A program made the translations under genes and the position numbers. A stretch of 63,679 bases of DNA from Aureispira sp. CCB-QB1 (GTDB lineage Bacteria; Bacteroidota; Bacteroidia; Chitinophagales; Saprospiraceae): assembly GCA_945870185.1 (NCBI GenBank), contig CAMBRK010000020.1, positions 1-63,679 on the forward strand, read 5' to 3'. The notes under the pieces are model-generated. The model was not told where the DNA came from. It made no database searches and worked only from the letters and a program-made list of their open reading frames with translations. Shown here one piece after another: positions 7,324-16,042 of the stretch; positions within the stretch are counted from its first letter, which is position 1; every line of letters begins with the position of its first letter.

Positions 7324-9522
7324 TTACACAAACAAAAGTCCTTTATCTCTTAGCCATTGAAATACATCGGATTGCTTCCAATCTTCCCAAGCATAATGAG
7401 TGTGTTGCTCGAAATGGTGAATGAATTCAGAAGCTGAGACTTTTTCTTTATGTTCGATCATTTGGAGCATATCGATCCACCATTCACCGATAGTTTTTTC
7501 GCAATAAAGTGAGAAGTTTTCCTGCAGGCCAGAGAAAATGATTTCTACATATTCAAGGGAGCTTTCGCTATTTTTCTTTTTCTTGGTAGATATTTCTATC
7601 AGTTCTATAGCAGCGCCTCCGAGCCAAAGAACGATGTCGTTTGGCCTGATTTCTGGAGTTTTATCTTCACTTAACCAATTGTCAATAGTATGATTGGGAA
7701 TTTTAGTTTTGGGGACTTTCATATCAAACCATATATCCAATGGCTCATCTAAACCAACTCCTTGCATATAATTGAAAAGAGAAACTTTAAGTCCTTCTGA
7801 AAAGTCCTCATGAGAAGCACCTGTAGGATCTGCATGGAAAAAATCATTCTCCGCAAATCCACCAAATTTGGGGCCTTCATGTATTACGCCAAAATCACTT
7901 GGATTGAGGCCTGCTGGACTGTGAGCTGTCATGGCAAATAAGTGCCAAAAACCTGAATGAATCACCTCAGCCCGAAACATTTGTCTTACCATTTCCAAGG
8001 AGTCGATCGTCTCTTGAGCAGTTTGAGTAGGAAAACCATACATCAGGTAGGTATGAACCATAATGCCAGCATCCGCAAATGCTTGTCCCACTCTGGCAAC
8101 TTGAGCTACAGTAACCCCTTTTTTCATTTTTTCAAGTAGTCTGTCAGATGCTACTTCCAATCCTCCAGAAATAGCAATACATCCTGAAACTCTTAATAAT
8201 TTGCAAAGATCTGGAGTAAAACTTTTTTCAAATCTGATATTGGCCCACCAAGAAACGATAAGACCGCGTTTGAGTATTTCTATTGCCAAATCGCGCATTA
8301 ATGCAGGAGGTGCTGCCTCATCTACAAAATGAAAACCATTCATACCGGTTTGTTGCATGATATCTTCCATCCTTTGACAGAGTATAGTGGCACTGATGGG
8401 TTCGTATCGTTTGATATAATCTAGGGTTACATCACAAAACGAACATTTGCCCCAATAACAACCATGTGCCATGGTGAGCTTGTTCCACCATCCATCGCTC
8501 CACATTCGATGCATAGGGTTGACTACTTCTATTACTGACAGATATTGATCATGTTTGAGGTCACTATAATCAGGTGTACCCGTTTCTCTTTGTGGTATGT
8601 CCAATTCCTGAGACCCATTGATGTAAGTCACATTCCCACTTTCTAAACAAAATGTTCTTTTAAGCAGTGTTTTAGATCTACTTCCCTCTAAATATTGGAT
8701 CAAATGCTGCAGTGGCGCTTCCCCATCATCCAAAGTTATAAAATCTGTAAACTCAAATACCCTCGGATCATAGATACTGCGCAGTTCTGTATTGGCATAT
8801 CCTCCACCCATGCTTATTTTTACACTCGGAAAGTTTTCTTTAATCAATTGTCCGCACTTAAATGCACTGAATACATTGCCCGGGAAAGGCATCGTTATGC
8901 ATACTAGATTAGGTAGGTCATTTTGCAAATATTTGGATAAGATTTTTTTCATGGTTTGTATGATAAAACTATCTTTTTCTTTTAAGGAAAGATGTAATTC
9001 ATCAAAATGTGTGGCCGTCCTACCCAATCGTTCAGCATATCTGCTAAATCCAAAATAAGGGTCAATCGCTTCACTGATCAAATCTCCGATATCTTCAAGA
9101 TAAAGTGTGGCGAGATGCCTGGCTTTGTCGTGTGTTCCCATAGTACCAAAAGCCCAATCTAGATCTTCCAGATTTTCAAAACGTGGACCTTTGGGCAAAA
9201 AACGATCCGCACAAATGGTCAGAGCAAGGGTCGGGTTTTTATTCTGGAGGAATTTAATAACCGCATCTATGGTTTGGGTGTATCTTTTTCTTTGTGAAAA
9301 GACTCGAAATGCATTATCTGAAAGTTCCAATTCATTATCTTCGATACTGTCAAAAATATGCTGTAGACCTTTACAAGAAAATATTTCTAAGATGACTTCT
9401 AGGCTCAAATCTATCTGGGTAGATGCTATGCTCAACGTATTTAGAAATCCTTTGATGTAAGAAGTAGCAGGATAAGCAGTATTGAGCTGCGTGAATGGAG
9501 GTGTTATAAGAAGTACTTTCAA
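7324..9522 (-). CDS. B12-binding-type radical SAM protein
   Basis: Large radical S-adenosylmethionine enzyme of 732 residues. An N-terminal region with KVLLITPPF and a central KISMGGGYANTE segment (about 235-246) resembles the cobalamin-binding domain of B12-dependent radical SAM proteins. The radical SAM core follows at about 350-560. The cluster-binding cysteines are C355, C360 and C363 in HGCYWGKCSFCD, a C-x4-C-x2-C spacing rather than the textbook C-x3-C-x2-C; this variant also occurs in related B12-radical SAM families. The C-terminal 150 residues match nothing I recognise. The start is TTG, since a stop lies three codons upstream and no ATG fits. Substrate unknown. No peptide, methyl-acceptor or partner gene is adjacent, so it looks like a stand-alone enzyme. 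Confidence 0.8.
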   Translation of the reverse strand: MKVLLITPPFTQLNTAYPATSYIKGFLNTLSIASTQIDLSLEVILEIFSCKGLQHIFDSIEDNELELSDNAFRVFSQRKRYTQTIDAVIKFLQNKNPTLALTICADRFLPKGPRFENLEDLDWAFGTMGTHDKARHLATLYLEDIGDLISEAIDPYFGFSRYAERLGRTATHFDELHLSLKEKDSFIIQTMKKILSKYLQNDLPNLVCITMPFPGNVFSAFKCGQLIKENFPSVKISMGGGYANTELRSIYDPRVFEFTDFITLDDGEAPLQHLIQYLEGSRSKTLLKRTFCLESGNVTYINGSQELDIPQRETGTPDYSDLKHDQYLSVIEVVNPMHRMWSDGWWNKLTMAHGCYWGKCSFCDVTLDYIKRYEPISATILCQRMEDIMQQTGMNGFHFVDEAAPPALMRDLAIEILKRGLIVSWWANIRFEKSFTPDLCKLLRVSGCIAISGGLEVASDRLLEKMKKGVTVAQVARVGQAFADAGIMVHTYLMYGFPTQTAQETIDSLEMVRQMFRAEVIHSGFWHLFAMTAHSPAGLNPSDFGVIHEGPKFGGFAENDFFHADPTGASHEDFSEGLKVSLFNYMQGVGLDEPLDIWFDMKVPKTKIPNHTIDNWLSEDKTPEIRPNDIVLWLGGAAIELIEISTKKKKNSESSLEYVEIIFSGLQENFSLYCEKTIGEWWIDMLQMIEHKEKVSASEFIHHFEQHTHYAWEDWKQSDVFQWLRDKGLLFV

Positions 9523-9643
9523 GTCAAATTATTGAAGTGGCAAAGATAGGTAACTGCTTGGAGAATTTAGTTGTAGTTTCCTACAGTGTTTTTTTAGAAT
9601 GAATAAAAAATAGGTTTATCCCACAATATTTGAATTAGGATTG

Positions 9644-9651
9644 TAAATTTG
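9644..9651 (+). promoter_or_regulatory. Candidate -7 box TAAATTTG for the DUF808 gene
   Basis: TAAATTTG fits TAnnTTTG and ends 16 bases before the ATG of the DUF808 gene. No -33 TTG at ideal spacing. Confidence 0.35.
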
Positions 9652-9667
9652 CACCAAAATTAACCAT

Positions 9668-10540
9668 ATGGCATCAGGAATATTTGCAGTTTTAGATGAT
9701 ATCGCTATCCTCATGGATGATGTCGTAATGATGAGTAAGCTAGCAACCAAAAAAACGGCAGGTATATTAGGCGATGACTTGGCGGTCAATGCAGAAAAGG
9801 CAACTGGTTTTGTGGCTTCAAGGGAACTGCCTGTACTTTGGGCGATTACTAAGGGATCATTTATTAATAAGTTGATCATTTTACCTATTGTATTTACATT
9901 GAATTATTTTGCACCTTTTCTGATCAAAATGATTTTGATTGCCGGAGGATTTTATCTGGCATATGAGGGAATTCATAAAATCTATGAAGTACTATTTCAT
10001 AAAAAGTCAGACCCACAGGATTTTGAAGGTCCTGATTATAAAGTAGAAATAACAGATAATGAAAAGGAAAAAATTAAATCTGCAGTTACCACTGATTTTA
10101 TCCTCTCTTTGGAAATAGTAATCATTGCTTTAGGTACAGTTTTGGACAAACCATTTCAGTTGCAGCTTATGACAGTAAGTATTGTAGCTTTAATAGCCAC
10201 TGTTGGTGTTTATGGATTGGTAGCATTGATCGTGCGTATGGATGATTTTGGGCTCATGCTAATTAGTAAATCCAAAGGAAATAAACCTATTATAGCAATG
10301 GGTAATGGTTTTATTAGATTATTACCTATGATTATCAGACTGCTCAGCATTGTAGGTACCATTGCACTCATCCTAGTAGCAGGAGGTATTTTTGCACACA
10401 ATATTGATGCTGTTCACGATATGATCCCACAAGCTGTCCCGACTATGATTTCAGAATTTATAGTTGGAATGATAGGAGGTACGATAGCTTTTATCATCAT
10501 TTCGGGTGTCACTGCTGTGGTGAAAAAATTTAAGAAATAG
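9668..10540 (+). CDS. DUF808 family inner-membrane protein (YedI-like)
   Basis: Integral membrane protein of 290 residues with the diagnostic DUF808/YedI N-terminus (GIFAVLDDIAILMDDV, then KKTAGILGDDLAVNAEKA). About seven hydrophobic segments follow, with a charged loop near 115-135. The biochemical role of this family is not established, although a transport function has been proposed for YedI relatives. It lies 79 bases upstream of recF in the same direction, but recF has its own candidate promoter, so co-transcription is uncertain. The family call is strong; the function is unknown. Confidence 0.85.
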   Translation: MASGIFAVLDDIAILMDDVVMMSKLATKKTAGILGDDLAVNAEKATGFVASRELPVLWAITKGSFINKLIILPIVFTLNYFAPFLIKMILIAGGFYLAYEGIHKIYEVLFHKKSDPQDFEGPDYKVEITDNEKEKIKSAVTTDFILSLEIVIIALGTVLDKPFQLQLMTVSIVALIATVGVYGLVALIVRMDDFGLMLISKSKGNKPIIAMGNGFIRLLPMIIRLLSIVGTIALILVAGGIFAHNIDAVHDMIPQAVPTMISEFIVGMIGGTIAFIIISGVTAVVKKFKK

Positions 10541-10584
10541 GAATCGGACAAAGTGGTTGGTACTCATGGTATAGTTTGAATCAC

Positions 10585-10592
10585 TATCTTTG
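10585..10592 (+). promoter_or_regulatory. Candidate -7 box TATCTTTG for recF
   Basis: A perfect TAnnTTTG match lying 27 bases before the TTG start of recF. It supports the TTG as the true start, because transcription would begin just upstream. Confidence 0.4.
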
Positions 10593-10619
10593 CTGTAATA
10601 ATCAACATCATTTGCACTT

Positions 10620-11723
10620 TTGATAGCCAAGCATCTCAAACTCACCCAATTTAGGAATTATGATTTTGAAACCATAACGTTTCATCCAAGAGTCAATGCC
10701 TTTACGGGACTCAATGGTATGGGCAAAACCAATATCTTGGATGCGCTATATTATTTATGTTTGGGGAAAAGTTATTTTTCTTCTTTGGACAAGAATGTGA
10801 TCATGCAGGAAAAGGACTTCTTCCGGTTGGAAGGCCACTTTGTAAAGGATGATGATAACCCGTCTATTGTGGTCAAAAACAAAGCCGGGCAAAGAAAAGA
10901 AATAGAGATCTCTGGTAAAAAAGTAGATACTATTGCGGATCATGTGGGACAGTTCTTGTGTGTCATCATAGCTCCTGATGATGTCCAACTCATATTGGAA
11001 GGCAGTGAAGCCCGAAGAAATTTGTTAAATAATACCATAGTACAATCAGATAAGTCTTACTTAAATGATCTGCTGTTATACAATGGCTTGCTCAAACGTA
11101 GGAATGCGCTCTTAAAATCATTTACAGACCAAAAAATATGGGATGAATTACTCATCGAGTCCGTCACGGCACCTATGTTTGGTCCAGCACAAAAAATATA
11201 CGAGGCCAGAAAAAAAATGGTGAACCAACTGCAGCCTATTTTTGCTGAAATATATGCTGAAGTTTCCGGCTCACAGGAGCAGTGTTCCATAACCTATCAA
11301 AGCCAAATAGCTGATCAAAATCTGGAATATCTGATGTATCAAAACTTGCCCAAAGATAAAATTTTGGGGCGTACGAGTGCAGGTATTCACAAAGATGATC
11401 TTGTTTTTGTGATGAATGGCCAACCGCTGCGTGCCTACGCTTCACAAGGGCAACTCAAGTCATTTGTTTTGGCGCTTAAGATTGCCCAATACAAGATGCT
11501 GGAAATCAATACCCAAGAGAAGCCTATACTCCTTCTGGATGATATCTTCGATAAGCTTGATCCCAATCGAGTAAGCCAATTATTAAAACTACTGGTAGAC
11601 AAAGAGTTTGGTCAGATTTTTATCACGGATACAGACGAAGTCCGTACTCGCCAAGTATTGGATTTGAGTGGGTCAGATTATAGTATTTTTGGTGTGGAAC
11701 AGGGTCAGGTTTCTCATCTATAA
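10620..11723 (+). CDS. recF: DNA replication and repair protein RecF
   Basis: SMC-like ABC ATPase that loads RecA at single-strand gaps with RecO and RecR. It has 367 residues, the usual size. Walker A is GLNGMGKT at 30-37, the ABC signature region is YASQGQLKS and Walker B is ILLLDDIFDKLD, with a typical RecF C-terminus. The start is TTG: an in-frame stop lies seven codons upstream and the first internal ATG lies within Walker A. In contrast to many bacteria it is not next to dnaA, dnaN or gyrB; its neighbours are a DUF808 membrane protein and a small lipoprotein. Confidence 0.93.
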   Translation: MIAKHLKLTQFRNYDFETITFHPRVNAFTGLNGMGKTNILDALYYLCLGKSYFSSLDKNVIMQEKDFFRLEGHFVKDDDNPSIVVKNKAGQRKEIEISGKKVDTIADHVGQFLCVIIAPDDVQLILEGSEARRNLLNNTIVQSDKSYLNDLLLYNGLLKRRNALLKSFTDQKIWDELLIESVTAPMFGPAQKIYEARKKMVNQLQPIFAEIYAEVSGSQEQCSITYQSQIADQNLEYLMYQNLPKDKILGRTSAGIHKDDLVFVMNGQPLRAYASQGQLKSFVLALKIAQYKMLEINTQEKPILLLDDIFDKLDPNRVSQLLKLLVDKEFGQIFITDTDEVRTRQVLDLSGSDYSIFGVEQGQVSHL

Positions 11724-11898
11724 GTTTTGAAATGTTTGAATTCTTATACTTTCATTGGTAATCCATGAATGAGTTTTACGTGAAACGAGTTTGTTTAAGT
11801 TTGACAAATATGATTATTTATTTTTAGTGGTTTATGCTTTAATACATGATTTATATTTTTAATTTTGACCTATTGTTTAACTTTTAAGTACTTTAAGA

Positions 11899-12261
11899 AT
11901 GAAAAAAATATTTTATATAGGTTTGATTTCATTTGCATTTCTTTCTTGCGGTAAAGATAATTGTTCTGCTGATGGATTTTTAGGCACTTGGAAAGGAACA
12001 AAGAATTGTACGACGAAGGGTGAATCCCAAGTTACTGTTCGATTTTATTCTTCGGGTTCAAATTACTACTTAGAAGGTGATTCTTTTTACCGAAAGGAAG
12101 TTAATATAAACGATTGTAGCTTCGAAGGAGGATTTAATTTTATAGTTTTAGGTGTAAAGGTTAAGGGCACTTTATCAATAGATGGTAAATCACTTACTTT
12201 TAAATCTGAGACAGGTCCAAGCACATCTTTGTTTACATGCACTTATGTGTTGCACAAGTAA
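11899..12261 (+). CDS. Small lipoprotein, lipocalin-like size
   Basis: Predicted lipoprotein of 120 residues. A short signal peptide ends in the lipobox FLSC (Cys17), then a compact beta-rich domain contains GFLGTWKGTKNC. The cysteines at about 22, 36, 77 and 115 could form disulfides. A 'G-x-W-x-G' start with alternating polar strands is common in small lipocalin-like or META-type lipoproteins of Bacteroidota, but no specific family can be named. It is flanked by recF upstream and an AstE-like deacylase downstream, with gaps of 175 and 84 bases. Function unknown. Confidence 0.65.
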   Translation: MKKIFYIGLISFAFLSCGKDNCSADGFLGTWKGTKNCTTKGESQVTVRFYSSGSNYYLEGDSFYRKEVNINDCSFEGGFNFIVLGVKVKGTLSIDGKSLTFKSETGPSTSLFTCTYVLHK

Positions 12262-12345
12262 AAATTAATATTTCTTTCATATCTTTCAAAAGGAAAATAA
12301 TTTTCAAAATAATTTTTTAAAAAATCCCATTTCTACCAATGCATT

Positions 12346-13272
12346 ATGCAAAGAATATTAGGAAGATATCAGGGTAACGAAAAAGGCCCGTTGGTAATCA
12401 TCACAGCGGGTATGCACGGCAACGAACATGCTGGTGTGAGAGCTTTGGAACTGGTTTTTAAAATGCTCGAAGTAGAACCGATCACCAATCCATATTTTAA
12501 GTTTCAAGGATCAGTGATAGGATTGGTAGGTAACGTAAAAGCATTTGAACAAAGAAAGCGATATATAAATAAAGATATCAATAGGTGCTGGAATACAGCA
12601 CATGTGGATTATATTTTGGCTTCACCTATAGAAAAATTATATGACGAAGACTTGGAAATCAGACAATTATTGGAAGCCATAGATGCGGAAATCCAATCAG
12701 CAGATGCGAAAGAAATCTTTTTGATGGATATACATACCACTTCTGCAGATGGGATTTTTAGTATTGCGTCACAAGATAAAAGAAGCATCGAATTGGCCAA
12801 ACAATTGCCTGCACCTGTGGTATTGGGTCTGATGGATGGTATCAGTGGAACGACATTGCATTACTTTTCCGATCATTATAGAAATATACCTTGTACAGCT
12901 ATGGCATTTGAAGGTGGTTTTCATGATGACCCACTTTCTGTCAATAGAATTATTGCGGCCATAATAAGTTTTTTCAGATCAGTTGGGTGTATCCAGTCTA
13001 ATGATGTATCCACTACTCATGACTATATTTTGCGCCAATACAGTAAGGGCCTACCACATGCGGTTTATGTGAAGTACAAATACCATGTGGATGATAATAG
13101 TTTATGGGAAATGTTGCCAGGATTTAGTCATTTTGATCAAGTTTATCAAGGACAAAAACTTGCATATTATGATGGCATAGAAGTCTACTCACCTTTAAAT
13201 GGTTATATATTGATGCCTTTATACCAATCTCAAGGTCATGATGGTTTCTTTGTATGTACCTTGGATAGATAA
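12346..13272 (+). CDS. Succinylglutamate desuccinylase/aspartoacylase family deacylase
   Basis: Zn-dependent M14-like amidohydrolase of the AstE/AspA family, 308 residues. The zinc motif HGNE (His24, Glu27) is in TAGMHGNEHAG, the third ligand His130 is in LMDIHTTSADG, and the substrate-binding RYINKDINR segment is at about 72-80. Family members cleave N-acyl amino acids such as N-succinylglutamate or N-acetylaspartate. No arginine succinyltransferase genes lie nearby, so the AST pathway is not implied and the substrate is open. The C-terminal 70 residues form a second beta domain, common in the family. No signal peptide, so cytoplasmic. It converges on the DUF1761 gene across a shared hairpin. 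Confidence 0.82.
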   Translation: MQRILGRYQGNEKGPLVIITAGMHGNEHAGVRALELVFKMLEVEPITNPYFKFQGSVIGLVGNVKAFEQRKRYINKDINRCWNTAHVDYILASPIEKLYDEDLEIRQLLEAIDAEIQSADAKEIFLMDIHTTSADGIFSIASQDKRSIELAKQLPAPVVLGLMDGISGTTLHYFSDHYRNIPCTAMAFEGGFHDDPLSVNRIIAAIISFFRSVGCIQSNDVSTTHDYILRQYSKGLPHAVYVKYKYHVDDNSLWEMLPGFSHFDQVYQGQKLAYYDGIEVYSPLNGYILMPLYQSQGHDGFFVCTLDR

Positions 13273-13276
13273 AAAA

Positions 13277-13306
13277 AAGACCTTAAAAAACTAGCTTTAA
13301 GGTCTT
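13277..13306 (-). terminator. Hairpin terminator between convergent genes
   Basis: AAGACCTTAAA and TTTAAGGTCTT form a perfect 11-bp stem. Read on the minus strand it is followed by a T run, so it serves the DUF1761 gene best; on the plus strand it could also slow transcription from the deacylase gene. Confidence 0.7.
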
Positions 13307-13328
13307 CTATAAAATCTACGTCTTATAT

Positions 13329-13778
13329 CTATGTCCAAGCGCTAATAACACCTCCAACCAATGTTGCGCTCACCAACCAAGATCCTGCGTTGATAAAAAT
13401 ATATTTCCAGCTTTTTCTTTCAAAAAGTGCATTGGTACCTATCAAAGGTAGAGCCATAAAAATTCCTGTCATAGCTCCGTGCAATGCACCATGCTTAAAG
13501 GTACGAAACTCATTACCATATTTTGCCATAAAATCTGCAAAATAAAGATTGGTCTCACTGCCTGCTGTATCTACACCCAAATTGGCAAGAGTCCCATAAG
13601 CTCCCATTTGATGAACTACAATGGGAAGTATACCTCCAGCAAAAAGGATACTAAAAACCGTAGCTACACCATAGATTTTTGCCATGTTAGCGTCCTCTAT
13701 TTTTTCTATGGTCATACCCGCTTCTTCCATCGATGCCTTTCCAAAAAGTGGACCATACCATAATGCACCCACAGCCAT
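13329..13778 (-). CDS. DUF1761 membrane protein, 5' end apparently frameshifted
   Basis: Membrane protein of the DUF1761 family. The conserved GALWYGPLFGK opening is followed by TFKHGALHG and LFERKSWKYIFINAGSW near the C-terminus; function unknown. The frame from ATG 13778 (149 residues) begins in the middle of the first membrane helix: eight to ten further helix residues (FLVGWGAGFIS) are encoded just upstream in the same frame, then a stop. A better start, ATG at 13843-13845, reads M-E-H followed by Leu-Asn repeats but is out of frame by one base. Removing one A from the A7 run at 13807-13813 would join the two frames into a normal-length protein. So this is either a slippage-prone locus or a sequencing error. 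Confidence 0.75.
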   Translation of the reverse strand: MAVGALWYGPLFGKASMEEAGMTIEKIEDANMAKIYGVATVFSILFAGGILPIVVHQMGAYGTLANLGVDTAGSETNLYFADFMAKYGNEFRTFKHGALHGAMTGIFMALPLIGTNALFERKSWKYIFINAGSWLVSATLVGGVISAWT

Positions 13779-13806
13779 TGAGATAAATCCTGCTCCCCAT
13801 CCTACT

Positions 13807-13838
13807 AAAAAAATTTAAATTTAAATTTAAATTTAAAT
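13807..13838. repeat. Simple repeat: A7 tract plus (TTTAAA)4 hexamer array
   Basis: Seven A residues (13807-13813) are followed by four tandem TTTAAA-type hexamers (13814-13837). On the minus strand these encode Leu-Asn pairs at the start of the DUF1761 gene and a T7 run. Changes in hexamer number keep frame; changes in the homopolymer do not. Confidence 0.85.
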
Positions 13839-13914
13839 GTTCCATAAAAATAATGTTTTGATTGATGTAAATATATTAAAATACTTTACATGCCGATCTT
13901 TTTTATTCAATTAT

Positions 13915-14721
13915 TTATGGATTTTTAGACAGATGTACAGAATTGAAAATCAAGGTATTGACCCAGTGGATGTATAAATCTTTATTCTTTTCAAAAGCTT
14001 CCAAATGTTTGCCTTTACAAATGATAAATTTATTTTCCACAGTTAGATTGTCTTGAATTTGTTGTCCCATGGATATAGTAGTGAGATCGTCGTCTTCATT
14101 ATAAATTAGTAGGGCAGAAACTACTCTGGATATTTTTTGGGTACTTTTGATATAGTCATGATTTTTATTGATCCCCGGTATTAAAAACATCAAGCTTCGC
14201 ATCAGCATATGAAGTTTTGGGTTTCGTTTTTTATAATATGATAGATTGCTATCTAGACAATTTTCAATGATGATATGGTCCAAAAGGTGATCACGCGATG
14301 CCGTATAACTGATGACTTGGCTGGCACCAAAAGATATGCCATGCCCAATGAAACTGCTTTCAGGAAGAAGTACTTTAAAATGTTTTATAACTATGTCTAA
14401 GTCTTCTTCATATTTGAAGTTCACAAAAGCACTCATTCCAAAGCCATTAAAGTCAAAAATAACGACGTTTAAACCTAAGTCTATATACATTTGTGCATGA
14501 CCGCGCTTCAAGAAAAATTGGCGGGACTCTGCAAGATACGGATGGCAAAGGATTACAGTTGGGAATTCAGGGTTTTGGATCTTGTAAATGCTGGAAATAG
14601 ATTTTTCATCTTTTTGAATAATGGTATGATTCCATCCTGTTTCCAGAGCTGGCTTATGGATGAAGTTTTTACCACGAGGCATTAAGATGCTGTGAAACCT
14701 TTTTTTGATGGATGCCTTCAA
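13915..14721 (-). CDS. Alpha/beta hydrolase
   Basis: Serine hydrolase of the alpha/beta fold, 268 residues from a TTG start, or 255 from the ATG at 14680-14682 (MPRGKNFIHK), which may be the true start. The oxyanion region is VILCHPYLAESRQ, the nucleophile is Ser130 in the elbow GHGISFGA, the acid is probably in YNEDDDL and the His is in CKGKHLEAF, so the triad is complete. No signal peptide. It lies 29 bases downstream of an MFS transporter and is probably co-transcribed with it. The substrate is unknown; an intracellular esterase or acyl hydrolase acting on something imported or exported by the transporter is possible. Confidence 0.75.
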   Translation of the reverse strand: MKASIKKRFHSILMPRGKNFIHKPALETGWNHTIIQKDEKSISSIYKIQNPEFPTVILCHPYLAESRQFFLKRGHAQMYIDLGLNVVIFDFNGFGMSAFVNFKYEEDLDIVIKHFKVLLPESSFIGHGISFGASQVISYTASRDHLLDHIIIENCLDSNLSYYKKRNPKLHMLMRSLMFLIPGINKNHDYIKSTQKISRVVSALLIYNEDDDLTTISMGQQIQDNLTVENKFIICKGKHLEAFEKNKDLYIHWVNTLIFNSVHLSKNP

Positions 14722-14750
14722 GATTGATTCAGATAATATTACTTAATGAG

Positions 14751-15974
14751 TTAGGGTTGCGCACTAGCTTTTTTAGTCAATCTGTCTAAAATAAAAAGAC
14801 AAATAAAAAGTATTGCCATGGGTATCAAGGTATAATAAAATGCTTGATTTGCACCTACCGTTTTGAAGAGCCATCCTATAATTCTCGAACCTAATGTGCC
14901 ACCAAGAGCCGAAAATATTACTATAAGGCCAGTCATAGGACTATGCAAATTTTGAGGTAAGGCGCTCAGGACAACTGAATTGAGCAGTGGGTAGATGGGT
15001 GCAATAAATAAGCCAACCAAGGGGAAAGCATAGCCGATTAATGGAATGTCCAAAATTGAATTGATCTCAATCACTTGGATATGAAGGGTTTCTGGTAATA
15101 CGAAAATCACCATTGCCATGGCTATAATCAAGCAAAAAGATAACACTTGTAGCCACGAGAATTTTTTGGTAGCAAAACCTGCCAAAATCCTGCCGACACC
15201 CAAGCTCACCGCAAGAATACTTGCCATCATGATGCTTACATTTTCAGGTAGTTTTAGTACTCTGTTGTTAAAAGTGGGCAACCATGTCATGATGCCTTGC
15301 TCTATCATCACAAATAAGAAAGCTGACAATACAAAAACCATGACCAGTATTTTAGACATCAGTCTCCACATTTGCATAAAGTCATCTTTAAGATTTGCTC
15401 CTTCGGCGATCTTACTTTTACTAAAATTTACTTTCCAAAGTAGCAAGAATGATAATATACACAATAGCGCAAGCAACGGATAAACATTGAGCCAACTATC
15501 AGGATTTGAGGTATTGTTGAAGGCTGGAAAAAGAAAGTATGCTAATGCAATCCCAAACATAAACACACCTTCAATACTACTCATCAAACTGTTGTGTTCT
15601 TTTGCATTTTGGGTAATCATACCTATAGAGCTGTAAACGGAGACTTTTATTAAAGCAAAAGATATACCTACTATAGCAAAAAGGACTCGAGCTGAGGTAA
15701 ATGAATTACCCAGATACATCACAAAACAACCCACTGTGACTAAAGCTAAAGCAATCAACATTGCATATTTATACCCAATACGTGGTAGAAATGATGCTAT
15801 TAAAAACGACACAATGGCTATAGGCAAATCTTTAAATAATTCTAATGTACTGGCTTGAATTTCATCCACTCCATATACTTGTTGTGACTTTAAAATGACT
15901 ATACCCACGCTATTGAGCAGGATGGCAAAAACAAAATAATTGATATAAAGGGAAAGTCGAATGTTTTGAGACAT
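14751..15974 (-). CDS. MFS transporter
   Basis: Major facilitator superfamily permease, 407 residues with about 12 hydrophobic helices and a longer central charged loop near 195-205 (KSKIAEGANLKDD). The substrate is not evident. It is divergently transcribed from a cytoplasmic trehalase with only 68 bases between the genes, which suggests a possible role in sugar uptake. Downstream is an alpha/beta hydrolase in the same direction. The call to MFS is firm; the sugar link is inference from position only. Confidence 0.82.
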   Translation of the reverse strand: MSQNIRLSLYINYFVFAILLNSVGIVILKSQQVYGVDEIQASTLELFKDLPIAIVSFLIASFLPRIGYKYAMLIALALVTVGCFVMYLGNSFTSARVLFAIVGISFALIKVSVYSSIGMITQNAKEHNSLMSSIEGVFMFGIALAYFLFPAFNNTSNPDSWLNVYPLLALLCILSFLLLWKVNFSKSKIAEGANLKDDFMQMWRLMSKILVMVFVLSAFLFVMIEQGIMTWLPTFNNRVLKLPENVSIMMASILAVSLGVGRILAGFATKKFSWLQVLSFCLIIAMAMVIFVLPETLHIQVIEINSILDIPLIGYAFPLVGLFIAPIYPLLNSVVLSALPQNLHSPMTGLIVIFSALGGTLGSRIIGWLFKTVGANQAFYYTLIPMAILFICLFILDRLTKKASAQP

Positions 15975-15991
15975 CTAATTTTGATTTGCAA

Positions 15992-15999
15992 CAAATGTA
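15992..15999 (-). promoter_or_regulatory. Candidate -7 box TACATTTG for the MFS operon
   Basis: Minus-strand TACATTTG (TAnnTTTG) lies 17 bases before the MFS ATG. It faces away from the trehalase box at 16013-16020, so the two promoters are back to back. Confidence 0.45.
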
Positions 16000-16012
16000 T
16001 GCATAAATAAAA

Positions 16013-16020
16013 TATTTTTG
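16013..16020 (+). promoter_or_regulatory. Candidate -7 box TATTTTTG for trehalase
   Basis: Plus-strand TATTTTTG ends 22 bases before the trehalase ATG. Only 13 bases separate it from the opposing MFS box, so the two transcription units may share control. Confidence 0.45.
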
Positions 16021-16042
16021 TATTCTTGCCCAAAATAAGTTG

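Noticed and set aside
9107-9460. A 117-codon frame antisense to the radical SAM gene
   Set aside because: Shadow of a well-supported gene on the other strand; no start context or family resemblance.
15118-15483. A 121-codon frame opposite the MFS transporter
   Set aside because: Antisense shadow of membrane helices.
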